64,000 bases of DNA, from the NCBI RefSeq assembly GCF_028473745.1, contig NZ_CP101137.1, positions 806,001 through 870,000 of the forward strand, given 5' to 3'. The DNA is from Streptomyces sp. M92 (GTDB lineage: Bacteria; Actinomycetota; Actinomycetes; Streptomycetales; Streptomycetaceae). Each line of letters begins with the position of its first letter. The first letter of the stretch is position 1. Shown here piece by piece: positions 21,479 through 29,438 of the stretch. The translations under genes were made by a program, and so were the position numbers. The notes beneath the pieces are model-generated. The model was given only the letters and a program-made list of their open reading frames with translations. It was not told the DNA's origin and ran no database searches.

Positions 21479-22765
21479 GTGGTGACGAACGACAGCACGG
21501 TGGACGACACCTTCGCCGAGTTCCTCAACTTCGGCGCCGGCGTCCTCTCCCTCGTCCTCCTCAGCTGCTCCGTCATCTGGGGGCTGGTCGCCCAGGACCG
21601 GATCGTCCTCGACGCCCGCCGGCGCATCCTCGCCCAGGCGGTGCACCGGACCACCGCCGTCGCCTCGGTGGTCTTCCTGCTGGTGCACATCGGGGTCAAG
21701 CTGGCCCTGGACCACACCACCTGGGTCGCCGCGGTGATCCCCTTCGGGCTGCTGGCCACGGACGACGAGGCGTTCGGGGGCCGGTCCGTGCTCATCGGCT
21801 TCGGCACCCTGGCCAGCATGCTCATGATCTTCGTGGGCGTCACCGGTGCCCTGCGCAACCGCTTCGCCGCCCCGGCGCCGGTGGCCTCGCGCTGGCGGGC
21901 CATGCACATGCTGGCCTACCCGGCGTGGTGCCTGGCCCTGCTGCACGGGCTCTACGCGGGTCGCGCGGCGAAACCGCTGTTCACCGTCCTGTACGCGCTG
22001 TCCGTGCTGGGTGTCATGGCGGCCCTGGCGCTGCGCGCGGCACCCCGCCCGGTCAAGCGCACGGTCGCCGCCCGGATCGCCGCCTTCCTGGGCACCGAGG
22101 AGCGGGTGGCCCGCGAGGAACTGGAGGAGAGCCGGTTCCGGGCCACGGCCGCCGCGCTGCCCGGCTACGGGAGCCGGACGGCGTCCCGGCGGCGCGGAGC
22201 TTCCTCCTCCGCACCGCTGTACGAGTCCTCCGCGCCGCTGTACGAGCCCGCGGAACGCCTTACGGCACCGGAACCGGCGGGCGGCTTCGCGGCGGCCTAC
22301 CGCGCGGTGTCCAACCCGTCGGGCGGACGCCGCCGGCCGCTGACGGCCGACCCGGCCGCGTCCGACCGGCTGCCGCCGGACATGCGGCCCACCGAGGCGA
22401 TGCCCCTGGTCGACGGCGGCGGCAGCACGTCGGGAAGCTGGCCGGTGCCCTCGCCGCCCCCGGTCGGGGAGGCGCCCCCGTCGGCGTACGACCCGCTCGA
22501 CGACACCGGACACACCATCCCGGTCTACGGCGGCCCGGACACCACCGGCCGGTCGCCGGACCACGGCCACGCGCCGGGCCACGGCTCGAGTGACGTGTAC
22601 GACACCGGTGAGACGAACGCCGTGCACGACACGTACTACCCCAACGACACGTACAACAGCGGTCCCGCAACCGAACCAAGCCCCGGTGCGCCCTCGTCGT
22701 CCCACGACTTCGACGCACCGGGTTCGGGCGAACCTTGGAACGCGCCCTCCGGAGGCTTTAAGTGA
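21479..22765 (+). CDS. Cytochrome b-like membrane protein (bis-heme type)
   Basis: 428 residues. Five hydrophobic helices occupy about residues 15-185. Two carry paired histidines, H56/H70 (H-x13-H) and H143/H156 (H-x12-H), the arrangement used by ferric-reductase and cytochrome-b-type proteins to hold two hemes across the membrane. The C-terminal half (about 190-428) is cytoplasmic, Pro/Ser/Tyr/Asp-rich and probably disordered. The last codons overlap the next gene as GTGA, so the two products are probably made together. Heme binding is inferred from histidine spacing only; the start is GTG at 21479 or 21482. Confidence 0.72.
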   Translation: MVTNDSTVDDTFAEFLNFGAGVLSLVLLSCSVIWGLVAQDRIVLDARRRILAQAVHRTTAVASVVFLLVHIGVKLALDHTTWVAAVIPFGLLATDDEAFGGRSVLIGFGTLASMLMIFVGVTGALRNRFAAPAPVASRWRAMHMLAYPAWCLALLHGLYAGRAAKPLFTVLYALSVLGVMAALALRAAPRPVKRTVAARIAAFLGTEERVAREELEESRFRATAAALPGYGSRTASRRRGASSSAPLYESSAPLYEPAERLTAPEPAGGFAAAYRAVSNPSGGRRRPLTADPAASDRLPPDMRPTEAMPLVDGGGSTSGSWPVPSPPPVGEAPPSAYDPLDDTGHTIPVYGGPDTTGRSPDHGHAPGHGSSDVYDTGETNAVHDTYYPNDTYNSGPATEPSPGAPSSSHDFDAPGSGEPWNAPSGGFK

Positions 22766-24375
22766 ACGAGGCCCTGCCCGACGTCCCCGAAGTCCGCGTG
22801 GTCGGTCTTCCCCAGCTCACGTCGGGCTTCGACCTTGTCGAGCGCCTGGATCTTCCCATGCACCTCAAGGTGCACGGGCCGCTCGAACCGATGGGCGGGG
22901 AGCAGCTCGCGCAGCTCTCCGAACGCATCAACCTGAAGGGCCGCGGCGGCGCGGGCTTCCCCTTCCACAAGAAGCTGCGCTCGGTCGCCGAGTCCGCCAT
23001 CAAGCGCGGCGTGCGGCCGGTCGTGGTCGTCAACGGCAGCGAGGACGAACCGGCCTGCCGCAAGGACACGGTGCTGATCAACCGTGCCCCGCACCTGATC
23101 CTGGACGGCGCGCTGCTGTGCGCCGAGGCGATGGGCGCCCGCACCCTCGTCATCGGCGTCACCCGTGAGTCCACCCAGCGCTCCATGGAGGCGGCCCTCG
23201 CCGAACGCGGCCTGAGCAACGGACGCCGCTCCGCCCTGCGCGCACGCGTGCAGCGCAACCCGGTGCGCATGGTCACCGGCGCGGCCGCCTCGCTGATCCG
23301 CTCCATCGACGGCGGCCCGGCGATCCCGCCCGGCCGCAAGGTCAGCGCCTCGAAGAGCGGCGTGGGCGGCGCACCGACCCTGCTGTCCAACGCCGAGACC
23401 TTCGCACAGCTCGCGATCGCCGCCCGCATCGGCCCGGAGCGCTACGGCAACACCGGCCTGTACGACGAGCCGGGCACCGTCATGCTCACCGTCTCCGGTG
23501 CGGTCGCCCGGCCGATGGTGATCGAGGTGCCGACGGGCGTACCGCTGCGCTACGTCCTCCAGCTGGCCGGCGCCCCGCCGGTGCCGCAGGGGGTGCTGAC
23601 CGGCGGCTACCACGGCAAGTGGATCGACGCGGCGACCGTCGACGAGGCGATCGTCTCCCGCAACTCGCTGCAGCAGGTGGGCGGCTCGCTCGGCGCGGGC
23701 GCGATCCTGCCGATCGGTCAGGACACCTGCCCGCTGGGCGAGTCGCTGCGGGTGGCGCAGTGGCTGGCCCAGGAGAGCGCGGGCCAGTGCGGCCCCTGCT
23801 ACCTCGGTCTGCCGGCCGCCGCGCGGGGCCTGGAGGACATCCTGAACGGCGGCGGCCCGGCCGCCCTGGAGGCGGTCAAGCAGGTCGCGCGGAACGTGAA
23901 GCGGCGCGGCGCCTGCTCGCACCCGGACGGCTCGGCGATGTTCCTGGAGTCGACGGTCAAGGCGTTCACGGACGACCTCGCCGCCCACGTCCTCGGCAAC
24001 GGTTGCGGACGGCCCGTGGAGGGCGTCCTGCCGCTCCTGGAGGGCGGGGGGACTCCTACGGGCGTCCCGGGCGGTGACGGGGAGAGCGGGCCCAGTCGGC
24101 AGAAGATCTACGTGGACTGGACGCTGTGCCGGGGCCACGGGCTGTGCGCGGACGTCCTCCCGGAGGTCTTCCAGCTCGGCGCCGACGGCTTCCCGACGGT
24201 CGCACAGGCGGACGTGCCGCGCTTCGCGGAGGCCAAGGCGGTGCGCGCGGTGCGCCGCTGTCCGGCGCTCGCGCTGCGCATCGAGGGGGACACTCGGGCA
24301 CCGGCCGCCCCGTCCTCGCGGAGCAACCTGCCGGTCCTCTCCCCGGGCCGGGGCCGCCGGGCGCTGGGCCGCTGA
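22762..24375 (+). CDS. NuoF-like oxidoreductase fused to a C-terminal ferredoxin
   Basis: 537 residues. Residues 60-67 (GRGGAGFP) match the FMN/NADH site of complex I subunit NuoF, followed by VNGSEDEPACRKD and GGAPTLLSNAETFAQLA. An SLBB-like segment and the iron-sulfur region ESAGQCGPCYLG come next; the first Cys of the usual ESCGxCxPC is Ala. The C-terminus adds a small ferredoxin with CRGHGLC and RRCPALAL, fitting a [3Fe-4S] type. It probably moves electrons between NAD(P)H, FMN and Fe-S centres and then to or from the overlapping membrane cytochrome. GTG start at 22762 with GGAGG 6 bases upstream. No other complex I gene is nearby. Confidence 0.82.
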   Translation: MNEALPDVPEVRVVGLPQLTSGFDLVERLDLPMHLKVHGPLEPMGGEQLAQLSERINLKGRGGAGFPFHKKLRSVAESAIKRGVRPVVVVNGSEDEPACRKDTVLINRAPHLILDGALLCAEAMGARTLVIGVTRESTQRSMEAALAERGLSNGRRSALRARVQRNPVRMVTGAAASLIRSIDGGPAIPPGRKVSASKSGVGGAPTLLSNAETFAQLAIAARIGPERYGNTGLYDEPGTVMLTVSGAVARPMVIEVPTGVPLRYVLQLAGAPPVPQGVLTGGYHGKWIDAATVDEAIVSRNSLQQVGGSLGAGAILPIGQDTCPLGESLRVAQWLAQESAGQCGPCYLGLPAAARGLEDILNGGGPAALEAVKQVARNVKRRGACSHPDGSAMFLESTVKAFTDDLAAHVLGNGCGRPVEGVLPLLEGGGTPTGVPGGDGESGPSRQKIYVDWTLCRGHGLCADVLPEVFQLGADGFPTVAQADVPRFAEAKAVRAVRRCPALALRIEGDTRAPAAPSSRSNLPVLSPGRGRRALGR

Positions 24376-24381
24376 ACACGA

Positions 24382-24414
24382 GGAAACCCCCGGATCGGTG
24401 ATCCGGGGGTTTCC
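24382..24414. terminator. Strong bidirectional terminator hairpin
   Basis: GGAAACCCCCGGATC (24382-24396) and GATCCGGGGGTTTCC (24400-24414) form a perfect 15-bp stem with a 3-base loop. It lies between the end of the NuoF-like gene (plus) and the end of the first tRNA-Ala (minus) and can serve both. Confidence 0.85.
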
Positions 24415-24425
24415 CTGTCTTCCTG

Positions 24426-24498
24426 TGGAGCTAAGGAGAATTGAACTCCTGACCTCCTGCATGCCATGCAGGCGCTCTACCAACTGAGCTATAGCCCC
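24426..24498 (-). tRNA. tRNA-Ala (GGC anticodon)
   Basis: 73 bases that fold into a full cloverleaf: acceptor GGGGCTA/TAGCTCC, D arm GCTCAGTTGGTAGAGC, anticodon stem CCTGC/GCAGG with loop ATGGCAT giving anticodon GGC, variable AGGTC, and T arm AGGAG-TTCAATT-CTCCT. The discriminator is A and the CCA end is not encoded. It reads the abundant alanine codon GCC. An identical copy lies at 25273-25345 on the same strand. Confidence 0.96.
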
Positions 24499-24615
24499 TT
24501 GTTTCGCTCCGCCCGGTTTCCCCGGCGGCGACGCCAACATTACACGGTCCACCGGGCACAACACCAAATCGTTTCCGGTTCGCCCGATTTGCCCGCATGC
24601 AGGCCCGACACTACA

Positions 24616-24660
24616 GGCCCTCTACGTCGGCCCTCTACGTCGGTCCTCTACACCGGGCCG
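24616..24660. repeat. 13-bp tandem repeat next to the 77-residue gene
   Basis: GGCCCTCTACGTC occurs twice exactly (24616-24628, 24629-24641), then as GGTCCTCTACACC (24642-24654) and a more degenerate fourth copy running into the stop codon of the adjacent minus-strand gene. It is probably a slippage-generated microsatellite. Confidence 0.7.
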
Positions 24661-24894
24661 CTACGCCGTGACGAACGAGTAGAACCGTTTGAGCGTGCAG
24701 TGCTCCTCCAGGAGCCGGCCGTAGATCGGCTCGCCCTCGAGTTCGCGGTACGTCTCGATCGGGTCGCCCTTTATGATCAGCGCCCGCGCGCACTCCTCGC
24801 ACCAGTACTGGTAGTCCGGGTTGACCGGCTCCATGTCCCGCACGATCGGCGTGCCGCTGCCGCACCAGTCGCACTTCCGCCTGTGTGCACCCAT
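24661..24894 (-). CDS. Small zinc-ribbon-like hypothetical protein, 77 residues
   Basis: Begins MGAHRRKCDWCGSGTPIV and contains a second CxxC in YQYWCEECARAL, so two CxxC knuckles about 26 residues apart could bind one zinc ion. The C-terminal half (DPIETYRELEGEPIYGRLLE) is predicted helical. No membrane segment or signal peptide. A GGAG ribosome site overlaps the end of the next zinc-ribbon gene 3 bases upstream, so the two look cotranscribed. I do not know a function. Confidence 0.7.
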   Translation of the reverse strand: MGAHRRKCDWCGSGTPIVRDMEPVNPDYQYWCEECARALIIKGDPIETYRELEGEPIYGRLLEEHCTLKRFYSFVTA

Positions 24895-24897
24895 CGA

Positions 24898-25071
24898 TCA
24901 GCTCCAGCTGTGGCCGCAGGCCGTGCACACGTAAGAGATTCCGCCGTTGTCCCCGAGGACCTGGGCCACGTGCCCGGAACCGCAGGAGGGGCAGAGGAGA
25001 CGAGTGGCCGTGTTCCGTGTCACCGCCGAGCCGAGGAGGTGACCGACCTCCTCGATGACGCTCGCAGGCAT
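24898..25071 (-). CDS. Small zinc-ribbon hypothetical protein, 57 residues
   Basis: From the ATG at 25071, which has a GGGAGGGAG ribosome site 6 bases upstream, the product is MPASVIEEVGHLLGSAV followed by a C-terminal zinc ribbon LLCPSCGSGHV...YVCTACGHSWS, two CxxC pairs separated by about 16 residues. An upstream in-frame start at 25125 is not supported by a ribosome site. The ribbon resembles those of transcription or translation accessory proteins, but no specific family is recognised. It sits between two tRNA-Ala genes, in the same orientation as both. Confidence 0.7.
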   Translation of the reverse strand: MPASVIEEVGHLLGSAVTRNTATRLLCPSCGSGHVAQVLGDNGGISYVCTACGHSWS

Positions 25072-25231
25072 CGCCACTCCCTCCCGTCGGGTCGCGGTCC
25101 CCTTCCGGCCGTTTGATTCTGCCACGAGCGGGCCAATACGGTCAGCGACGCCTCAGTACCATTCCGGACACGGAGTTCCACCGATGTATACGCCCGTGGG
25201 ACGCGTGTTGCTCAAGCGGACGCGAACGAAA

Positions 25232-25259
25232 AATCCCGCCCCCCGAGGGGGACGGGATT
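25232..25259 (-). terminator. Terminator downstream of the second tRNA-Ala
   Basis: AATCCCG (25232-25238) and CGGGATT (25253-25259) with an inner C-run/G-run pairing form a long stem. On the minus strand the hairpin is followed by TTTT, a canonical intrinsic terminator about 14 bases beyond the tRNA 3' end. Confidence 0.8.
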
Positions 25260-25272
25260 CGTCCGTGGGCTG

Positions 25273-25345
25273 TGGAGCTAAGGAGAATTGAACTCCTGAC
25301 CTCCTGCATGCCATGCAGGCGCTCTACCAACTGAGCTATAGCCCC
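25273..25345 (-). tRNA. tRNA-Ala (GGC anticodon), second copy
   Basis: Identical over all 73 bases to the tRNA-Ala at 24426-24498, including anticodon GGC and the lack of an encoded CCA. A few flanking bases (CTTG before, CAG after) are also shared, so the pair looks like a segmental duplication separated by about 775 bases that hold two zinc-ribbon genes. Confidence 0.96.
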
Positions 25346-25490
25346 TTGCTGCCACCCGGCCGGAGCCGTGTGGTGTTTCGTCCCGCTCGGCGGGGCGAAC
25401 AAGAAGAACTTTAGCCTGCGACCTGCCGGAAAGTGAAATCCGGGTCCCGGGCCCACCCGGAGCCCGCTCCCCGGCCACTCCCCCGGCCGC

Positions 25491-26162
25491 TCAGTCGTCG
25501 TCGCCGAGCACCGGTTCCGGCAGGGTGCCGGCGTTGTGCTCCAGCAGGCGCCAGCCCCGGGCGCCCTCGCCCAGGACGGACCAGCAGCAGTTGGTGAGGC
25601 CGCCGAGGCTCTCCCAGCTGTGCGGCTCCAGGCCGAGCAGACGGCCGATGGTGGTGCGGATGGTGCCGCCGTGGCTGACCACGACGAGAGTGCCGTCCTC
25701 GGCGAGCTTCTCGGCGTGCCGGAGCACGACGGGGGCGGCCCGGTCGGCGACCTCGGTCTCCAGCTCGCCGCCGCCGCGGCGGACCGGCTCGCCGCGCTTC
25801 CACGCCGCGTACTCCTCGCCGTGCCGGGCGATGATCTCGTCGTGGGTCAGGCCCTGCCAGACGCCCGCGTAGGTCTCCCGCAGGCCCTCCTCCAGCGTCA
25901 CCTCGAGGCCGGTGAGGGCCGCCAGCTCCGCGGCCGTGTTCGCGGCGCGCGCGAGGTCGGAGGCGACGATCGCGTCGGGCTTCAGGTGCACCAGCAGCTG
26001 CGCCGCGCGCCGGGCCTGGGCTACGCCCGTCCCGGTGAGCTCGACGTCGGTGGTGCCCTGGAAGCGGCGCTCCACGTTCCACGAGGTCTGGCCGTGCCGC
26101 CACAGGATGACGCGCCGGCCGCGGCCGGGCCGGCCGGCCGTCACCTCGCCGGTGGCGCTCAC
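25491..26162 (-). CDS. Histidine phosphatase (phosphoglycerate-mutase-like)
   Basis: About 223 residues. RVILWRHGQTSWNVERRFQG contains the phospho-accepting RHG motif, with GLRETYAGVWQGLTHDEI and the second His in VVVSHGGTIRTTI. The GTG at 26162 overlaps the rsfS stop as GTGA, so the gene is translationally coupled to rsfS. This rsfS-phosphatase pair recurs in Streptomyces; some relatives are annotated as glucosyl-3-phosphoglycerate phosphatases, but the substrate cannot be fixed here. The in-frame extension to 26282 is the shadow of rsfS. Confidence 0.88.
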   Translation of the reverse strand: MSATGEVTAGRPGRGRRVILWRHGQTSWNVERRFQGTTDVELTGTGVAQARRAAQLLVHLKPDAIVASDLARAANTAAELAALTGLEVTLEEGLRETYAGVWQGLTHDEIIARHGEEYAAWKRGEPVRRGGGELETEVADRAAPVVLRHAEKLAEDGTLVVVSHGGTIRTTIGRLLGLEPHSWESLGGLTNCCWSVLGEGARGWRLLEHNAGTLPEPVLGDDD

Positions 26163-26605
26163 CGCCAGTCCCCGTCGGTCTCCGTCGCCTCCTCGGCGGC
26201 CTGGCGCTCGGCGTGCTCCTTGGCCTTGCCGCGGGTCTCCTTGGCGTCGGCGGGCAGCTCCAGCTCGGGGCAGTCCTTCCACAGCCGCTCCAGGGCGTAG
26301 AAGACGCGCTCCTCGCTGTGCTGGACGTGGACGACGATGTCGACGTAGTCGAGCAGGACCCAGCGGGCCTCGCGGTCGCCCTCGCGGCGCACCGGCTTGG
26401 CGCCCAGTTCCTTGTTGAGCCGTTCCTCGATCTCGTCGACGATCGACTTGACCTGGCGGTCGTTGGGCGCGGAGGCCAGCAGGAAGGCGTCCGTGATCGA
26501 CAGCACGTCGCTGACGTCGTAGGCGATGACGTCGTGCGCGAGCTTGTCGGCTGCCGCCTGGGCGGCGGTGTTGATGAGTTCGATGGATCGGTCGGTCGCG
26601 GTCAC
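26159..26605 (-). CDS. rsfS: Ribosomal silencing factor RsfS
   Basis: 148 residues of the Iojap/RsfS family. DVSDVLSITDAFLLASAPNDRQVKSI and RWVLLDYVDIVVHVQHSEERVFYALERLW are diagnostic. RsfS binds L14 on the 50S subunit and blocks subunit joining during nutrient limitation. A Streptomyces-type Glu/Ala-rich tail follows. GTG start. It is the first of the coupled pair with the histidine phosphatase and sits downstream of the LCP-family gene and nadD on the same strand, the usual nadD-rsfS neighbourhood with one gene inserted. Confidence 0.95.
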   Translation of the reverse strand: MTATDRSIELINTAAQAAADKLAHDVIAYDVSDVLSITDAFLLASAPNDRQVKSIVDEIEERLNKELGAKPVRREGDREARWVLLDYVDIVVHVQHSEERVFYALERLWKDCPELELPADAKETRGKAKEHAERQAAEEATETDGDWR

Positions 26606-26686
26606 TGCGTGGCTTTCGGTCGGCGGTCGTTTGACCTCAAGGGTCTCACGACCGCCGACGGCGGCCCACGTGATAAACGTCCGCCC

Positions 26687-28480
26687 CTACGACGCCGGGT
26701 CGTAGTCCTGGCCGAGCACCACCGAGACCCTGGCGTTGGCGGAGACCTCGCCCTGCTTCACCGCGTCGGCGGACAGGCCCAGGGTCTTGGCGACCTGGAC
26801 GGCGCTCTCCTTGTCGGCGGCCTCGGCGTAGACGACCTCCGAGGTCGCCTCGGCGCCGGAGGCGGTGCCGCCGGACAGGAATGTGAAGCCGCCGTTGAGG
26901 AGGGTGACGCGGGCCTTGGCGGTGCGCTCCTCGACGCCGGTGGCGTTACGGACCGAGACGCTGACCGCCGCGTCCTTGTCAGGGCTTTTGGCGGTGCCGC
27001 CGAGGACGTCCTTGACGACGCCGTCGGCGGCCTCGGTGCTGAGCCTGCCGTCGTCCTGGACGGGCAGCAGTTCCGTCTTGAAGTCACCCCCCTTGGCGAG
27101 GTCGGAGAGCCCGGCGAGGAAGGAGCCGAGGTCCTTCTCGGTCAGCGGCGGGTCGAGGATCAGCCCGAGGGTCTGGACGGTGGTCGTCGCGGCCTGCGGA
27201 TCGGAGGAGAGCTTCCGCAGCACGCCCTGCATGACCTGCCCGAACCGCTGCAACTGGGCGTCGGCCTCCTCGCCGGATCCCCGGTACGTGGCGTAGGCGA
27301 CGGCCATCTTGCCGCTGAGCGTCTGGGCCTCGCCCTTGTGGACGAGGGGGGCCGCGCCCTTGTCCTTGGCGTCCGGGTCGGGGACGTCGGTGTCGGTGTC
27401 GACCTCGATGTTGCCGACCAGGTCGACCAGGATCTGGAGGTAGGGCGTGTCCAGGCGCCAGGTGCCCTCGATGTCGGTGCCGAGGACCGTGTCGAGCGCG
27501 GTGCGGGTCGCGTCGGGGCCGGCCTCGTCGACGGACTTGTCGAGCGTGGTGGCGGTGCCGTCGTCGGCGGTCAGGGCGAGGGTGTTGGGCAGCAGGACGG
27601 CGGTGCCCTGCTCGGCGGTGGTGTTGTCGACGAGCAGGGCGGTGGAGGTGCCGCCGCCGTCGGTGTCGTGCAGGTGGACGGCGATCACGTCGCGCTTCTG
27701 GGCGCCCGCCGCCGTCGTACCGCCCGTCCTGTCGTCCGAGGAGGACGTGCCGGGCAGCTTCCCGGCGTACCAGAGGTAGCCGACGCCGCCGACCGCGACC
27801 AGCGCCAGGACGACGGCCAGGGCGACGATCCGTGTGCGGGCGCGGCGCCGGGCCTCCTCGCGGCGTTCGGTGCGGTTCTCCGTGAACTTCATCCAGTCGA
27901 TGACGTCCTCGGAGTCGTCGGTGGGCTCCTCGACGAAGGCGAACTGCTCGGTGCGGTACTCCCGGTCGTCCCGGTCGTCCCGGCCGTCCCGGCCGGGCTC
28001 GGCGCTCTCGGCGGAGGGCTCCGGTTCGTCGGGCGGGCCCGCCTGCTGCGGGATGTGTGCGGTCTGCTCGGCGACCCGGGGCTGCGCGGTGCCGGCGGCC
28101 GCCTGGCCGTAGGGGTCGTAAGGGCTTTGGGTGTGGTGGGGGTCGTACGGCTGCTGACCGGTGTCCCAGCCCGGCTGGGAGCCGTGGGGGGCGTAGGCGT
28201 CGTAGGGCTGCTGACCGCCGCCCGCGTACGGGTCGTAGCCATAGCCCGGGTGGTTCTGGTGGTTCTGGTGGTTCTGGTGGTTCTGGTGACCCTGCTGGTC
28301 GTGCCCAGCCTGGTACTGCCCGTACGGGTCGTAGGGGTCGTACGGCTGCTGACCGCCTGCCTGGGAGGGGTCCTGGCCGTGGGCCTGGGCCTGGCGGTAC
28401 ACGGGCCGGCCGTACTCGTCGTAGCCGACGATCTCGTACGGGTCGCCGCCGCCGTATCCCGCGTCGTATCCGTCGTTCAC
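26687..28480 (-). CDS. pdtA: LytR-CpsA-Psr (LCP) family glycopolymer transferase, PdtA-like
   Basis: About 597 residues. A long cytoplasmic N-terminus (about 1-215) is built of Tyr/Pro/Gly/Gln-rich repeats (PYDPYGQ, HQNHQNHQNHQNH). One transmembrane helix (IVALAVVLALVAVGGVGYLW) follows, then an extracytoplasmic LCP domain and a C-terminal LytR_C domain (VSVSVRNATGVEERTAKARV). LCP proteins transfer polyprenyl-linked anionic polymers to peptidoglycan. The position between nadD and rsfS matches S. coelicolor SCO2578 (PdtA), reported to attach polydiglycosylphosphate and to matter for sporulation; this match is by memory of synteny. The usual IPRD arginine motif is not evident. The start at 28480 has GAGAGGGG upstream; a GTG at 28501 would overlap nadD. 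Confidence 0.8.
   Translation of the reverse strand: MNDGYDAGYGGGDPYEIVGYDEYGRPVYRQAQAHGQDPSQAGGQQPYDPYDPYGQYQAGHDQQGHQNHQNHQNHQNHPGYGYDPYAGGGQQPYDAYAPHGSQPGWDTGQQPYDPHHTQSPYDPYGQAAAGTAQPRVAEQTAHIPQQAGPPDEPEPSAESAEPGRDGRDDRDDREYRTEQFAFVEEPTDDSEDVIDWMKFTENRTERREEARRRARTRIVALAVVLALVAVGGVGYLWYAGKLPGTSSSDDRTGGTTAAGAQKRDVIAVHLHDTDGGGTSTALLVDNTTAEQGTAVLLPNTLALTADDGTATTLDKSVDEAGPDATRTALDTVLGTDIEGTWRLDTPYLQILVDLVGNIEVDTDTDVPDPDAKDKGAAPLVHKGEAQTLSGKMAVAYATYRGSGEEADAQLQRFGQVMQGVLRKLSSDPQAATTTVQTLGLILDPPLTEKDLGSFLAGLSDLAKGGDFKTELLPVQDDGRLSTEAADGVVKDVLGGTAKSPDKDAAVSVSVRNATGVEERTAKARVTLLNGGFTFLSGGTASGAEATSEVVYAEAADKESAVQVAKTLGLSADAVKQGEVSANARVSVVLGQDYDPAS
28251..28292. repeat. 9-bp tandem repeat within the LCP gene
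   Basis: GGTTCTGGT is repeated in frame four or more times, encoding the HQN repeat in the cytoplasmic tail. It is a candidate slippage site that would change tail length in whole triplets. Confidence 0.75.
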
Positions 28481-28497
28481 CCGGTGCCCCTCTCGGC

Positions 28498-29181
28498 TCA
28501 CTCGCCGCGGTACAGCTGGCGCTTGTCGATGTAGCGCACGACTCCGTCCGGCACCAGGTACCAGACGGGGTCGCCCTTGGCGACTCTCGCACGGCAGTCC
28601 GTGGAGGAGATGGCGAGGGCGGGGACCTCGACCAGCGAGACGCCGCCCTTGGGGAGTCCGGCGTCCGTCAGCGTGTGACCGGGCCGGGTGACGCCGATGA
28701 AGTGGGCGAGGGAGAACAGCTCCTCGCTGTCGCGCCAGGTCAGGATCTGGGCGAGGGCGTCGGCGCCGGTGATGAAGAACAGGTCGGCGTCCGGGTTGAG
28801 CGCGCGCAGGTCGCGCAGGGTGTCCACGGTGTAAGTCGGACCGCCGCGGTCGATGTCGATGCGGCTCACGGAGAACTGCGGGTTCTCGACGGTCGCCACG
28901 ACCGTCATCAGATAGCGGTCCTCGGCGGCGGAGACCGTGCGGTGGCTCTTCTGCCAGGGCTGCCCGGTGGGCACGAACACCACCTCGTCGAGGTGGAACT
29001 GCGCGGCGACCTCACTGGCCGCCACGAGGTGACCGTGGTGGATCGGGTCGAAGGTGCCGCCCATGACGCCGAGGCGGCGCTTGCCCGAGGGCGCCGGGCC
29101 GTTGCCCCGGCCGGTGGCGCGGGCGGGCACCGCGCGGTTGTGCGTGCCGTGCGCCGGCGCGTGCGCCGAACCGGTAGGCAT
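28498..29181 (-). CDS. nadD: Nicotinate-nucleotide adenylyltransferase
   Basis: About 227 residues from the ATG at 29181 (GGGAGAG 7 bases upstream); an ATG at 29196 is also possible. The nucleotidyltransferase motif [20 protein letters not shown] and the C-terminal [13 protein letters not shown] are diagnostic of NadD. It adenylates nicotinic acid mononucleotide to deamido-NAD in NAD synthesis. An N-terminal stretch of about 30 residues before the core is low-complexity. The longer in-frame reading to 29619 has no support. The gene is followed immediately by the LCP-family gene. Confidence 0.95.
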   Translation of the reverse strand: MPTGSAHAPAHGTHNRAVPARATGRGNGPAPSGKRRLGVMGGTFDPIHHGHLVAASEVAAQFHLDEVVFVPTGQPWQKSHRTVSAAEDRYLMTVVATVENPQFSVSRIDIDRGGPTYTVDTLRDLRALNPDADLFFITGADALAQILTWRDSEELFSLAHFIGVTRPGHTLTDAGLPKGGVSLVEVPALAISSTDCRARVAKGDPVWYLVPDGVVRYIDKRQLYRGE

Positions 29182-29270
29182 GTCCTGCTCTCCCATGCGT
29201 GCAGACCCTACCGGCCCGGCGTGACGGCTCCTGCCGGGCCCACTGCCTGGGGGCACACGGCCCCCCGCGC

Positions 29271-29438
29271 TCAGCGGTCGCGGTTGAACCGGGTGGTGAT
29301 CCACAGCAGGAGCATCAGGATGACGAACGCGCCGATGCCGGTGACGTAGGGGCTGAGACTCTCGTGGTTGCCGCCGTGACCCTCGCCACCCTCGGAGGCG
29401 AGGGTCACGATCTGGGCAGCGGTGCTGTGGAAGCTCAT
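29271..29438 (-). CDS. Small membrane protein, 55 residues
   Basis: A 56-codon frame beginning [20 protein letters not shown], with a His/Gly-rich segment, one transmembrane helix ([17 protein letters not shown]) and a short basic C-terminus RFNRDR. Third positions are overwhelmingly G/C, so it looks genuinely coding. It lies 89 bases upstream of the nadD start on the same strand. It resembles its upstream neighbour (29580-29741) only in being a tiny single-pass protein with a basic C-terminal end. I do not know a function. Confidence 0.7.
   Translation of the reverse strand: MSFHSTAAQIVTLASEGGEGHGGNHESLSPYVTGIGAFVILMLLLWITTRFNRDR

Noticed and set aside
26160..26282. Longer N-terminus of the histidine phosphatase
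   Set aside because: It reads through rsfS out of frame; the GTGA overlap start at 26162 gives the normal family length.
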